A DNA stretch of 64,000 nucleotides from Streptomyces griseoincarnatus (GTDB lineage: Bacteria; Actinomycetota; Actinomycetes; Streptomycetales; Streptomycetaceae). Positions 56,135 to 64,000 of the stretch are shown piece by piece. Each line of letters starts with the position of its first letter. The first letter of the stretch is position 1. The stretch covers positions 62,001 to 126,000 of the forward strand of contig BMTH01000011.1 of assembly GCA_014649575.1 (NCBI GenBank). Reading direction: 5' to 3'. A model generated the notes under the pieces. That model made no database searches and had not been told where the DNA came from. It saw nothing but the letters and a program-made list of their open reading frames with translations. The position numbers and the translations under genes were made by a program.

Positions 56135-57145
56135 TCAGCGTCGCTCGGGCTTCGCGCTGCGCGACATCAGCTCCTTCAGGGCCACCTGAGGAGCCTTGCC
56201 CTCGTGCACGATCCCGACGACCGTCTCGGTGAGCGGCATGTCGACGCCGTGCCGGCGGGCCAGGTCCAGCACCGACTCGCAGGACTTGACGCCCTCGGCG
56301 GTCTGCTTGGTGACCGCGATGGTCTCCTGCAGGGTCAGCCCCTTGCCGAGGTTGGTGCCGAAGGTGTGGTTGCGGGACAGCGGCGAGGAGCAGGTCGCCA
56401 CCAGGTCGCCCAGGCCCGCGAGTCCGGAGAAGGTCAGCGGGTCGGCGCCGAGCGCGACGCCGAGCCGGGTGGTCTCGGCGAGGCCGCGGGTGATGAGCGA
56501 GCCCTTGGTGTTGTCACCGAGCCCCATGCCGTCGGCGATGCCGACGGCGAGACCGATGACGTTCTTCACCGCGCCGCCCAGCTCGCAGCCGATGACGTCG
56601 GTGTTGGTGTACGGCCGGAAGTAGGGGGTGTGGCAGGCGGTCTGGAGCCGCCGGGCGACCTCTTCGTCGGTGCAGGCGACGACGGCGGCGGCCGGCATCC
56701 GGGCGGCGATCTCGCGGGCCAGGTTGGGGCCGGTCACCACGGCGATCCGCTCCCGGCCGACCTTGGCGACGTCCTCGATCACCTCGCTCATGCGCATCGC
56801 GGAGCCGAGTTCCACGCCCTTCATCAGGGACACCAGCACCGTGCGCGGCGCGAGCAGGTCGCGCCACTGCGCGAGGTTGCCGCGGAGCGTCTGCGAGGGC
56901 ACGGCGAGGACGGTGAAGTCCGCGCCGCGCGCGGCCTCGGCGGCGTCCGAGGTGGCCCGCAGGTTCTCGGGGAGTTCGACCCCGGGCAGGTAGTCGGGGT
57001 TGATGCGGGTGGAGTTGATCGCGTCGGCGAGTTCGGGGCGCCGTCCCCACAACACGACGTCGCAGCCCGCGTCGGCGAGGACCATGCCGAAGGCCGTCCC
57101 CCAGGATCCGGTGCCGAAGACGGCCGCCTTGACCGGCTCGCTCAC
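56135..57145 (-). CDS. gpsA: Glycerol-3-phosphate dehydrogenase [NAD(P)+]
   Basis: A 336-residue dehydrogenase making sn-glycerol-3-phosphate for lipids. Dinucleotide motif AVFGTGSWGTAFGMVL; GCELGGAVKNVIGLAVGIADG holds the catalytic lysine; SRNHTFGTNLGKG is conserved. GTG 57145 overlaps the plsC stop by 4 nt, so substrate supply and acyltransfer are coupled. Confidence 0.97.
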   Translation of the reverse strand: MSEPVKAAVFGTGSWGTAFGMVLADAGCDVVLWGRRPELADAINSTRINPDYLPGVELPENLRATSDAAEAARGADFTVLAVPSQTLRGNLAQWRDLLAPRTVLVSLMKGVELGSAMRMSEVIEDVAKVGRERIAVVTGPNLAREIAARMPAAAVVACTDEEVARRLQTACHTPYFRPYTNTDVIGCELGGAVKNVIGLAVGIADGMGLGDNTKGSLITRGLAETTRLGVALGADPLTFSGLAGLGDLVATCSSPLSRNHTFGTNLGKGLTLQETIAVTKQTAEGVKSCESVLDLARRHGVDMPLTETVVGIVHEGKAPQVALKELMSRSAKPERR

Positions 57146-57954
57146 GTGCCCAGCCCCTCTTCGCGTACTTCCCGGACGGCGGCGCGCTCGCCCCGGGTGC
57201 CGTCCTGCCGCCGGTTGCGCTGCGTGTGCGTCCTGCGGCGCTGTTCCATGCGCTCCACGCGCGGGTCGTAAGGGGTCTCGGGGGCCTTCTCGCCGCGGAT
57301 CTCCTCCAGCTGGCGGGTCACGGCGGCCATGATCGCCTCGGTGGCCTCCTTGAGGAGCTCCGGCGTCATCTCCCGGTCGTAGAAGCGCGACAGGTCGACC
57401 GGCGGGCCGGCCAGCACCCTGCTGGTCTTGCGCGGGAACAGCCGCGGCTTCCTGGCGTACGGCGGGAGCAGTTCGTTGGCGCCCCACTGGGCGACCGGGA
57501 TCACCGGGCACTTGGTCTGCAGCGCGACGCGCGCGGCGCCGGTCTTGGCGGTCATGGGCCAGCCGTCCGGGTCCCGGGTGAGGGTGCCCTCGGGATAGAA
57601 GGCGACGCACTCCCCGCGCTCCACGGCGTCGATGGCGGCGCGGAAGGCGCTCAGCGCGTCGGTGCTCTCGCGGTAGACGGGGATCTGCCCGGTGCCGCGC
57701 ATCGCGGCGCCGACGAAGCCCTTGCTGAAAAGCCCGCTCTTCGCGAGGAATCGCGGAACACGGCCGGTGTTGTACTGGAAGTGCGCGTAGGCCAAAGGAT
57801 CGATGTGCGAATTGTGGTTCACCGCGGTGATAAATCCACCCTCGGCCGGAATGTTCTCCATTCCGCGCCAGTCCCGCTTGAGCAGTACCACCAGCGGCGG
57901 TTTGCAGATCACCGCGGCGAAGCGGTACCAGAAGCCGATTCTGCGGCGCGGCAC
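57142..57954 (-). CDS. plsC: 1-acyl-glycerol-3-phosphate acyltransferase
   Basis: A 270-residue PlsC-family acyltransferase. The Hx4D catalytic motif is NHNSHIDPLAY, with FYPEGTLTR as the phosphate-binding EGT motif and CPVIPVAQWG. The N-terminal hydrophobic stretch (FAAVICKPPLVVLL) may attach it to the membrane. An Arg-rich tail (60 residues) is unusual but typical of streptomycete forms. GTG 57954. Divergent from cofC. Confidence 0.95.
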   Translation of the reverse strand: MPRRRIGFWYRFAAVICKPPLVVLLKRDWRGMENIPAEGGFITAVNHNSHIDPLAYAHFQYNTGRVPRFLAKSGLFSKGFVGAAMRGTGQIPVYRESTDALSAFRAAIDAVERGECVAFYPEGTLTRDPDGWPMTAKTGAARVALQTKCPVIPVAQWGANELLPPYARKPRLFPRKTSRVLAGPPVDLSRFYDREMTPELLKEATEAIMAAVTRQLEEIRGEKAPETPYDPRVERMEQRRRTHTQRNRRQDGTRGERAAVREVREEGLGT

Positions 57955-58129
57955 GAGTACACCTTCCTCTTACGGACGACGGGCCCAGGCCCCGGCCCCC
58001 TCAAGGCCGGGCGGGCCGCACAAGTGTCGCCCCGGGCCGCCGGTCTGTCGAGAACACCGTACGCCCGGTCCCCCGGCCGTCGGCCGCCCCGGGTGACAAT
58101 GGCCGTGACAAGAGAGGGACGCAACACTC

Positions 58130-58768
58130 GTGCAGTGGACCTTGGTGGTACCCCTGAAGCCCCTGCCGCAGGCGAAGAGCAGGCTGGCGGACACCGCGGA
58201 CGACGGTCTGCGGCCGGGTCTGGCGCTGGCGTTCGCGCAGGACACGGTGGCCGCCGCGCTCGGCTGTCCGGCGGTGCGGGATGTGGTGGTCGTCACCAAC
58301 GACGCCCTGGCGGCCAGGGAGCTGGCGGCGCTGGGCGCCGGGACCGTCCCCGACCTTCCGCGGGCCGGGCTCAACGCCGCGCTCGTCCATGCCGCGACGG
58401 TGGTGGGCGCCGCCCGCCGCGCGGCCCCGGTGGCGGCCCTGAACGCGGATCTGCCGGCGCTGCGCCCCGCGGAACTGGCCCGGGTGCTGGACGCGGCGGC
58501 GGAATTCCCGCGGTCCTTTCTCGCGGATTCCGCCGGACTCGGCACGACGCTTCTCGCCGCGAGGCGCGGCCGTGAACTGCGTCCGCAATTCGGCGTCGGT
58601 TCACGCGCCCGGCACCGGGCGTCCGGCGCGGTGGAGCTCACGCTCGACGCTGTCGACTCCGTACGCCAGGACGTGGACACCGGCGGGGACCTGCGGGCCG
58701 CGCTGGCGCTGGGCGTCGGCCCCCGCACGGCCGCGGCCGCCGCGCGGCTGCCCGCCGGGCAGCAGTAG
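58130..58768 (+). CDS. cofC: Phosphoenolpyruvate/2-phospho-L-lactate guanylyltransferase CofC/FbiD
   Basis: A 212-residue guanylyltransferase of cofactor F420 synthesis. PLKPLPQAKSRL is the GTP-binding signature, VVVVTNDALA and LNADLPAL the metal-binding region, and GVGSRARHRASGAVE the end of the fold. In actinobacteria it activates phosphoenolpyruvate. GTG 58130. Other F420 genes are not in view. Confidence 0.92.
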   Translation: MQWTLVVPLKPLPQAKSRLADTADDGLRPGLALAFAQDTVAAALGCPAVRDVVVVTNDALAARELAALGAGTVPDLPRAGLNAALVHAATVVGAARRAAPVAALNADLPALRPAELARVLDAAAEFPRSFLADSAGLGTTLLAARRGRELRPQFGVGSRARHRASGAVELTLDAVDSVRQDVDTGGDLRAALALGVGPRTAAAAARLPAGQQ

Positions 58769-58778
58769 GCTGCCGCAC

Positions 58779-58982
58779 ATGCAGGCCACCGCGTACACCT
58801 ACGACCCCGACAGCCGCAGCGGTCAGGTGCTGCTGGACGACGGCACCCCGGTCCCCTTCGACGCCGCGGCGTTCGACGCGGGCGGTCTCCGGCTGCTGCG
58901 TCCCGGGCAGCGGGTGCGGCTGGAGACTGAGGGCGAGGGCGCGTCCCTGAGGATCACGCTGGTGACGCTGCAGACGTTCTGA
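58779..58982 (+). CDS. Small cold-shock-like (OB-fold) protein, 67 aa
   Basis: A 67-residue protein, pattern YDPDSRSGQVLLDDGTPVPF and RLLRPGQRVRLETEG, resembling an OB-fold cold-shock domain. It lacks the RNP1 aromatic KGFGFI motif, so nucleic acid binding is doubtful. It starts 10 bases after cofC and may be cotranscribed. ATG 58779. Confidence 0.75.
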   Translation: MQATAYTYDPDSRSGQVLLDDGTPVPFDAAAFDAGGLRLLRPGQRVRLETEGEGASLRITLVTLQTF

Positions 58983-59009
58983 CGGGCGCGGGCGGCCCCG
59001 GACGCACCG

Positions 59010-59038
59010 CGGGCCGGGCTCCCGGGGAGTCCGGCCCG
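59010..59038. terminator. Hairpin between convergent cold-shock-like gene and hupS
   Basis: CGGGCCGG and CCGGCCCG arms with an inner CTCC/GGAG-type stem between the two stop codons. Confidence 0.7.
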
Positions 59039-59082
59039 ACACGTGAGTACCGCTTGCCCGAAGGGGGGGGACGAGGCGTCCG

Positions 59083-59721
59083 CTACTTCTTGCGGGCGGT
59101 GGTCTTCTTGGCGGTGGTCTTGCGCGCGGTCGACTTCTTGGCGGGGGCCTTCTTGGCCGTCGCCTTCTTCGCCGGGGCCTTCTTCGCCGTGGTCTTCTTC
59201 GCAGCGGTGCTCTTGGCCGCGGCAGTCGACTTGGCGGGGGCCTTCTTCGCCGTGGTCTTGCTCGCCGTGGTCTTGGCGGTGGCCTTCTTGGCCGTCGTCT
59301 TCTTCGCGGCCGCCTTCTTGGCGGTGGCGGCCTTCTTGGCCGTCGTCTTCTTGGCCGCGGCCTTCTTCACCGTCGCCGAAGCGCCGCCGGTGAGGCTGCC
59401 CTTGGGAGCCTTCTTCACGGCGACCTCGCCGCCGCGCGGCAGCTTCTTCGAGCCGCTGACCAGGTCCTTGAAGCCCTGACCCGCGCGGAAACGCGGGACG
59501 GAGGTCTTCTTGACCCGAACCCGCTCGCCCGTCTGGGGGTTGCGGGCGTAACGGGCGGGGCGGTCGACCTTCTCGAACGAACCGAAGCCGGTGACCGAGA
59601 CCCGCTCCCCCGAGACGACCGCGCGGACGATGGCGTCCAGTACGTGGTCGACGGCGTCGGCGGCCTGCTGGCGGCCGCCCACCTTGTCGGCAATCGCTTC
59701 TACGAGCTGCGCCTTGTTCAC
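59083..59721 (-). CDS. hupS: HU-family nucleoid protein HupS with histone-H1-like tail
   Basis: A 212-residue protein. Residues 1-95 are a canonical HU domain (MNKAQLVEAIADKVGG, GFGSFEKVDRPARYARNP). The other half is a Lys/Ala repeat tail built of KKTTAKKA-type units. In Streptomyces HupS is the sporulation-enriched HU paralogue that compacts spore nucleoids. ATG 59721 has AAGGGGAAG upstream. A good promoter lies 45-80 bases before. Confidence 0.97.
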   Translation of the reverse strand: MNKAQLVEAIADKVGGRQQAADAVDHVLDAIVRAVVSGERVSVTGFGSFEKVDRPARYARNPQTGERVRVKKTSVPRFRAGQGFKDLVSGSKKLPRGGEVAVKKAPKGSLTGGASATVKKAAAKKTTAKKAATAKKAAAKKTTAKKATAKTTASKTTAKKAPAKSTAAAKSTAAKKTTAKKAPAKKATAKKAPAKKSTARKTTAKKTTARKK

Positions 59722-59772
59722 GTCTTCCCCTTCGGAGACATCGCCAGAACGAATGTGTTCAAGCTTTTTCGC

Positions 59773-59801
59773 ACGTTAGGCAGATATATACCGCAAATCA
59801 A
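59773..59801 (-). promoter_or_regulatory. hupS promoter
   Basis: On the minus strand TTGATT (59796-59801), spacer 17, TAACGT (59773-59778), in an AT-rich patch. It would give a 5' leader of about 45 nt. Confidence 0.7.
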
Positions 59802-59857
59802 ACACGAAACGGGCTAATCACCCTTGTGCCGCAACGAACTCGGCCGTCCCGAGCGGT

Positions 59858-60088
59858 TCAGCGTTCCTCGCCGGGGATCCGTCCCTCGTCGAGGTCCGCC
59901 ATGAACCGCTCCAGACGCCTTGCCGCACCGGCGAGATCGTGCTTGGCCGCGGCCGTAATGACCAACAGCTTCCGGGTCAGCGCCATACGTACGCCCTCCG
60001 GGACTTGCAGTGCGCGCACCCTCGAGTGCGCTTCCTTGAGCCGGACCGCGACCGCCGTATAGAGCTGGAGTTGGCCGTCGTGTCCCAT
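59858..60088 (-). CDS. Small conserved hypothetical protein, 76 aa
   Basis: A 76-residue charged, helical protein (VRLKEAHSRVRALQVPEGVR, DLAGAARRLERFMADLDEG), without signal or membrane segment. Position between hupS and leuD is conserved in streptomycetes as I recall. ATG 60088; the frame is open to 60247 without conservation. Function unknown. Confidence 0.7.
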   Translation of the reverse strand: MGHDGQLQLYTAVAVRLKEAHSRVRALQVPEGVRMALTRKLLVITAAAKHDLAGAARRLERFMADLDEGRIPGEER

Positions 60089-60270
60089 GCACAGATTGTG
60101 CCATCTGGGGCGAGTTGTCGCCTGCGCAGGGGGCAACTGCCGCGCCGGACGGCCGTCCGCACACACCCCGGACCCACGGGCACGTGACACGTGTACCCCG
60201 GCAACCACCTTCTTAACGTGGCAAGTTGGCGGATCCCAAGACGGCACGCGGAGCCGGACGGGTGCAAAGA

Positions 60271-60309
60271 CGCCCGTACCCCCGATCGGTCCGATCGGGG
60301 GTACGGGCG
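60271..60309 (-). terminator. leuCD terminator
   Basis: A perfect 19-bp stem, CGCCCGTACCCCCGATCGG and complement, with a one-base centre (real loop a few bases). It lies 57 bases after the leuD stop. Confidence 0.9.
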
Positions 60310-60365
60310 GGGTGACGCGGTGGCCGAAAGTCGACCTCTGCCGAGGACTTCGGCGGCGCGAGGGG

Positions 60366-60959
60366 TCAGGCCGTGAGGGTCCGCGGCTTGAAGGAGGGGC
60401 GCTTCGTCTCGTACGCGGCGATGTCCGCCTCGCTCTGCAGCGTGATGGAGATGTCGTCGAGGCCGTTCAGCAGCCGCCAGCGGGAGTTCTCGTCCAGCTC
60501 GAAGGGGGCGTTGACGCCCTCGGCGCGCACCTCGCGGGCCTCGAGGTCGACGGTGATCTCGGCGGTGGGGTCGGCCTCGGTGAGCTCCCACAGGGCGTCG
60601 ACGATCTTCTGGTCGAGGACGACCGTCAGCAGGCCGTTCTTCAGCGAGTTGCCGCGGAAGATGTCGGCGAAGCGGGAGGAGATCACGGCCTTGAAGCCGT
60701 AGTTCTGCAGCGCCCAGACGGCGTGCTCACGGGAGGAGCCGGTGCCGAAGTCGGGGCCGGCCACCAGGACCGTGGCGCCCTCGCGCTCGGGCCGGTTGAG
60801 CACGAACTCGGGGTCCTTGCGCCAGGCCTCGAACAGCCCGTCCTCGAACCCGTCCCGCGTGACCTTCTTGAGCCAGTGGGCCGGGATGATCTGGTCGGTG
60901 TCGACGTTGCTGCGGCGCAGCGGGACGGCCCGGCCGGTGTGGGTGGTGAATGCTTCCAT
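60366..60959 (-). CDS. leuD: 3-isopropylmalate dehydratase small subunit
   Basis: A 197-residue small subunit of isopropylmalate isomerase in leucine synthesis. VPLRRSNVDTDQIIPA, DFGTGSSREHAVWAL and FRGNSLKNGLLTV are family signatures. It starts six bases after the leuC stop and ends the operon. Confidence 0.98.
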   Translation of the reverse strand: MEAFTTHTGRAVPLRRSNVDTDQIIPAHWLKKVTRDGFEDGLFEAWRKDPEFVLNRPEREGATVLVAGPDFGTGSSREHAVWALQNYGFKAVISSRFADIFRGNSLKNGLLTVVLDQKIVDALWELTEADPTAEITVDLEAREVRAEGVNAPFELDENSRWRLLNGLDDISITLQSEADIAAYETKRPSFKPRTLTA

Positions 60960-60965
60960 GACTGA

Positions 60966-62393
60966 TCAGACTCCAGCGGGCGTGCGGTCGTCGGCGGCGA
61001 GGTCGGCCGGGGAGGCCAGGTGGCCGAGGACCGCGGTGGCCGCGGCGACCTGCGGGGACACCAGGTGCGTCCGGCCGCCCTTGCCCTGCCGGCCCTCGAA
61101 GTTGCGGTTGGAGGTGGAGGCGGAGCGCTCACCGGGGGCGAGCTGGTCCGGGTTCATGCCCAGGCACATCGAGCAGCCCGCGTGCCGCCACTCGGCGCCG
61201 GCCTCCTTGAAGACCACGTCCAGACCCTCGGAGACGGCCTGCAGACCCACTCGCGCCGAGCCGGGCACGACCAGCATCCGTACGCCGTCGGCGACTTTAC
61301 GGCCCTTGACGATGTCCGCGGCGGCGCGCAGGTCCTCGATGCGGCCGTTGGTGCAGGAGCCTACGAAGACGGTGTCCACCTTGATGGAGCCCAGCGGCTG
61401 CCCGGCCTCCAACCCCATGTATTCCAGAGCCTTTTCGGCGGCGAGCCGCTCCGAGGCGTCCTCGTACGAAGCGGGGTCGGGGACCGACGCGGAGAGCGGC
61501 GCGCCCTGGCCCGGGTTGGTGCCCCAGGTGACGAACGGCGACAGCTCGGAGGCCTCGATGACGACCTCGGCGTCGAACTCGGCGTCGTCGTCGGACCTCA
61601 GCGTCTTCCAGTACGCGACGGCCGCGTCCCAGTCCTCGCCCTTCGGGGCGTGCGGACGGCCCTCGAGGTAGGCGAAGGTCGTCTCGTCGGGGGCGATCAT
61701 GCCCGCACGGGCGCCGGCCTCGATCGACATGTTGCAGATGGTCATGCGGGCCTCCATCGAGAGCTTCTCGATGGCCTCGCCGCGGTACTCAAGGACGTAG
61801 CCCTGACCGCCGCCCGTGCCGATCTTCGCGATGATCGCCAGGATCAGGTCCTTGGCGGTGACACCCTCGGGCAGCTCGCCGTTGACCGTGATCGCCATGG
61901 TCTTGGGGCGGGCCATCGGCAGCGTCTGGGTCGCCAGGACGTGCTCGACCTGGGAGGTGCCGATGCCGAAGGCCAGTCCGCCGAAGGCGCCGTGGGTGGA
62001 GGTGTGGGAGTCGCCGCACACCACGGTCATGCCGGGCTGGGTCAGACCGAGCTGCGGGCCGACGACGTGCACGACGCCCTGCTCGACGTCGCCCAGCGGG
62101 TGCAGCCGGACGCCGAACTCGGCGCAGTTCTTGCGCAGCGTCTCCAGCTGGACCCGGGAGACCGGGTCGGCGATGGGCTTGTCGATGTCGAGGGTCGGGG
62201 TGTTGTGGTCCTCGGTCGCGATGGTGAGGTCGAGACGGCGCACCCGGCGGCCGTTCTTACGGAGGCCGTCGAAGGCCTGGGGGCTGGTCACCTCGTGCAG
62301 CAGGTGCAGATCGATGAAGAGGAGGTCGGGCTCGCCCTCGGCGCGCCGGACGACATGGTCGTCCCAGACCTTCTCCGCGAGTGTCCTACCCAT
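60966..62393 (-). CDS. leuC: 3-isopropylmalate dehydratase large subunit
   Basis: A 475-residue aconitase-fold subunit with a [4Fe-4S] cluster. Cluster cysteines are in VGSCTNGRIED and CSMCLGMNPDQL; VVCGDSHTSTHGAFG and HLLHEVTSPQAFDGLR are conserved. ATG 62393 has GAGGGAAAG upstream. Divergent from ndgR, whose operator lies between. Confidence 0.98.
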   Translation of the reverse strand: MGRTLAEKVWDDHVVRRAEGEPDLLFIDLHLLHEVTSPQAFDGLRKNGRRVRRLDLTIATEDHNTPTLDIDKPIADPVSRVQLETLRKNCAEFGVRLHPLGDVEQGVVHVVGPQLGLTQPGMTVVCGDSHTSTHGAFGGLAFGIGTSQVEHVLATQTLPMARPKTMAITVNGELPEGVTAKDLILAIIAKIGTGGGQGYVLEYRGEAIEKLSMEARMTICNMSIEAGARAGMIAPDETTFAYLEGRPHAPKGEDWDAAVAYWKTLRSDDDAEFDAEVVIEASELSPFVTWGTNPGQGAPLSASVPDPASYEDASERLAAEKALEYMGLEAGQPLGSIKVDTVFVGSCTNGRIEDLRAAADIVKGRKVADGVRMLVVPGSARVGLQAVSEGLDVVFKEAGAEWRHAGCSMCLGMNPDQLAPGERSASTSNRNFEGRQGKGGRTHLVSPQVAAATAVLGHLASPADLAADDRTPAGV

Positions 62394-62550
62394 CGCTTTC
62401 CCTCCGGCCGGCACGTTGCCCTCCGGCCCAACTAGAGATCTGTGAGACGGCGCCCGCGCCCCTGACACCGGGCGTCCGCCGTCAGGCCCGGTGGTCCACG
62501 GGCCGCGTTGCTTCGTGCTTCAAGAGTGGCGGGTTCCACGAGAAATTGAA

Positions 62551-62577
62551 CTTGCGTTTCACAGAGTGAGACGCAAG
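62551..62577 (+). promoter_or_regulatory. NdgR-type operator between leuC and ndgR
   Basis: CTTGCGTTTCA-CAGAG-TGAGACGCAAG is a palindrome with 10 of 11 matched positions. It lies nine bases before the ndgR start and 158 bases before leuC. NdgR is known to bind the leuCD/ndgR intergenic region. Confidence 0.75.
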
Positions 62578-62586
62578 TATCGTTGC

Positions 62587-63300
62587 ATGGACAACAGTAG
62601 CGGCGTCGGCGTTCTGGACAAGGCAGCACTCGTCCTGAGCGCCCTGGAGTCCGGCCCGGCCACCCTCGCGGGGTTGGTCGGTGCCACCGGACTGGCACGA
62701 CCCACGGCCCACCGTCTCGCGGTGGCGCTGGAGCACCACCGCATGGTGGCGCGTGACATGCAGGGACGGTTCATCCTCGGCCCGCGCCTGGCCGAACTGG
62801 CCGCGGCCGCGGGCGAGGACCGGCTGCTCGCCACGGCGGGCCCGGTGCTGACGCACCTGCGCGACGTGACGGGCGAGAGCGCCCAGCTCTACCGCCGCCA
62901 GGGCGACATGCGCATCTGCGTGGCCGCGGCGGAGCGCCTGTCCGGACTGCGGGACACGGTGCCGGTAGGCTCCACCCTCACCATGAAGGCCGGCTCGTCG
63001 GCGCAGATCCTCATGGCCTGGGAGGAGCCCGAGCGGCTGCACCGCGGCCTCCAGGGCGCCCGGTTCACGGCCACGGCCCTCTCGGGCGTACGGCGCCGTG
63101 GCTGGGCGCAGTCGATCGGAGAGCGCGAGCCGGGCGTGGCGTCCGTCTCGGCGCCGGTGCGCGGCCCGTCGAACCGTGTGGTGGCCGCCGTGTCGGTGTC
63201 CGGCCCCATCGAGCGGCTGACGCGTCACCCGGGCCGGATGCACGCCCAGGCCGTCATCGACGCCGCCGGCCGCCTCTCCGAGGCGCTCCGGCGCTCCTGA
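62587..63300 (+). CDS. ndgR: IclR-family regulator NdgR
   Basis: A 237-residue IclR regulator. The winged helix (about 15-75) is LAGLVGATGLARPTAHRLAV; the ligand domain contains YRRQGDMRICVAAAERLSGL and VVAAVSVSGPIERL. NdgR controls leucine and methionine synthesis genes in Streptomyces. ATG 62587 is the conserved start. Divergent from leuCD with a palindromic operator. Confidence 0.95.
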   Translation: MDNSSGVGVLDKAALVLSALESGPATLAGLVGATGLARPTAHRLAVALEHHRMVARDMQGRFILGPRLAELAAAAGEDRLLATAGPVLTHLRDVTGESAQLYRRQGDMRICVAAAERLSGLRDTVPVGSTLTMKAGSSAQILMAWEEPERLHRGLQGARFTATALSGVRRRGWAQSIGEREPGVASVSAPVRGPSNRVVAAVSVSGPIERLTRHPGRMHAQAVIDAAGRLSEALRRS

Positions 63301-63527
63301 ACGTCTCTCCCGTCCACCGCATCCGCCCCGCGGGAGCGGGTCCGCCTCAACGCCGCGGCGGCCCCTCTCCCGCCTCACGCGCCGTCGGCCACCGCCGACG
63401 GCGCGGTCCTTTCCGCCGCTTCCGGCTGTGCGCGCCGCTCCGGACGGTACGCGAAGCGGTCCTTGGCGCGCCGGCCGCGCTTCTCCAGCGCGATCCGCCC
63501 GTGCGCGGCGGCGAGTCCGAACGCGGC
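63301..63527. other. Region after ndgR, no intact gene
   Basis: No intact gene is supported. A minus-strand frame reads ALEKRGRRAKDRFAYRPER (about 63420-63490), which looks protein-like but has no visible start domain; it may be a relic. Confidence 0.4.
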
Positions 63528-63780
63528 ATGTCGGCGTGGATCGCCTCGCAGGCGCCCTGCGGCGTCGACGCGACCACGGCCGACCACGGCGAGGAGCACC
63601 TGCGCCGGCTGCGGCCGGTGCGCGCTGATCCAGGTCGGCGGCATCCCGGTGGCCAGGGCCCGTGAGGTGCTGAGTCACATCGACGACGACTCGCTGGGCC
63701 GCACGATCCGCCTGGGCGCGGCACTGTGGGCGCTGCCGCAGGGCCCGGAGCCGGACGAGGACGACCCGAGTCGGCCGGTC
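63528..63780 (+). pseudogene. Remnant of a MerR-family regulator
   Basis: Two frames together give the MerR pattern: EEHLRRLRPVR in one frame, then ALIQVGGIPVARAREVL and LGRTIRLGAALWALPQ in another, with the frame change near 63620-63632. The helix-turn-helix start is unrecognisable and the C-terminus runs into the tRNA terminator without its own stop. Decay with frameshift and truncation is inferred. Confidence 0.6.
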
Positions 63781-63806
63781 GGTACGGCATCGAGTGGCGG
63801 ACAGCA

Positions 63807-63838
63807 CGAAAGCCCTCCACCGAGGTGGAGGGCTTTCG
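63807..63838 (-). terminator. tRNA-Gln/tRNA-Glu transcript terminator
   Basis: A 15-bp perfect stem, CGAAAGCCCTCCACC and complement, just 3' of tRNA-Glu on the minus strand. Confidence 0.85.
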
Positions 63839-63844
63839 CAGGTG

Positions 63845-63917
63845 TACCCCCGACCGGATTCGAACCGGCGCTACCGCCTTGAGAGGGCGGCGTGCTAGGC
63901 CGCTACACAACGGGGGC
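63845..63917 (-). tRNA. tRNA-Glu (anticodon CTC)
   Basis: 73 nt. Acceptor GCCCCCG pairs with CGGGGGT, discriminator A. Anticodon stem CCGCC/GGCGG with loop CTCTCAA gives anticodon CTC. T-arm CCGGTTCGAATCCGG is canonical. CCA is not encoded. Confidence 0.97.
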
Positions 63918-63944
63918 GTGGATCACGCGTTTCCGCAGATCCTG

Positions 63945-64000
63945 CTGGTCTACCTGGACTCGAACCAAGACTAACTGAACCAGAATCAGTCGTGCTGCCA
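63945..64000 (-). tRNA. tRNA-Gln (anticodon CTG), 5' end beyond the window
   Basis: The 3' 56 nt of a tRNA: anticodon arm around TTCTGGT with anticodon CTG, T-arm with TTCGAGT, 3' acceptor TAGACCA and discriminator G. The D-arm and 5' acceptor lie outside. It is 27 bases upstream of tRNA-Glu, likely cotranscribed. Confidence 0.92.

Noticed and set aside
1..64000. CRISPR arrays, rRNA genes, replication origin, integrative prophage
   Set aside because: No regularly spaced direct repeats, no rRNA sequence, no DnaA-box cluster and no phage structural genes were seen. The only mobile unit found is the one in dprA.

Overview
The window is a high-G+C actinomycete chromosome segment whose gene content and order match a Streptomyces core region: whiG, the four-gene sip signal peptidase cluster, rplS-trmD-rimM-rpsP, ffh, amtB-glnK-glnD, nsdA, ftsY, glcP, smc, rnc, recG, hupS and leuCD/ndgR. 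Genus assignment is inferred from these markers and from GTG-rich, GC3-rich coding. Most genes lie on the minus strand. Layout: 1-2521 holds a TetR-type regulator running off the left edge, the sporulation sigma gene whiG and the 3' part of dprA. Positions 2522-11031 are a foreign insertion that splits dprA. Its 5' part resumes at 11032-11433, directly behind comM and yraN. From 14 to 21 kb come a NUDIX hydrolase, sipZYXW and the rplS-trmD-rimM-KH-rpsP translation block. From 21 to 33 kb lie a SprT-like zincin, a methyltransferase, ffh, the amtB-glnK-glnD nitrogen operon, nsdA, a stand-alone Prim-Pol-like protein and ftsY. From 33 to 47 kb lie glcP, smc, acyP, a CAP-domain protein, an HxlR regulator, mutM, rnc, rpmF, a DUF177 gene, a DivIVA-like gene, coaD and rsmD. 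From 47 to 60 kb lie recG, a FakA/YloV-like gene, rpmB, thiD-thiL, a stand-alone Lrp ligand-binding domain, a DUF3515 lipoprotein, ddlA, gpsA-plsC, cofC and hupS. The right end has leuCD, the divergent regulator ndgR, a decayed MerR fragment and tRNA-Glu/tRNA-Gln. The most notable region is the 8.5-kb element in dprA. Its ends are imperfect inverted repeats of about 30 bp. It carries an overlapping operon of three large recombinase-type proteins plus a coiled-coil DUF6262/TnpC-like protein, an arrangement like Tn554-family or recombinase-in-trio elements. It also carries two convergent cargo genes of visibly lower G+C. One encodes a 486-residue protein with an R-N-x5-H motif of the kind found in HEPN ribonucleases, and the other a 172-residue orphan. 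A defence or toxin role for this cargo is plausible but is inference only. Control signals visible in the rest of the window include a palindrome inside the glcP promoter, a 27-bp palindrome between leuC and ndgR, a palindrome upstream of the HxlR gene, two perfect hairpins in the rpmB leader, leaderless-type promoters at the DUF3515 and ddlA genes, and many strong intergenic hairpins.
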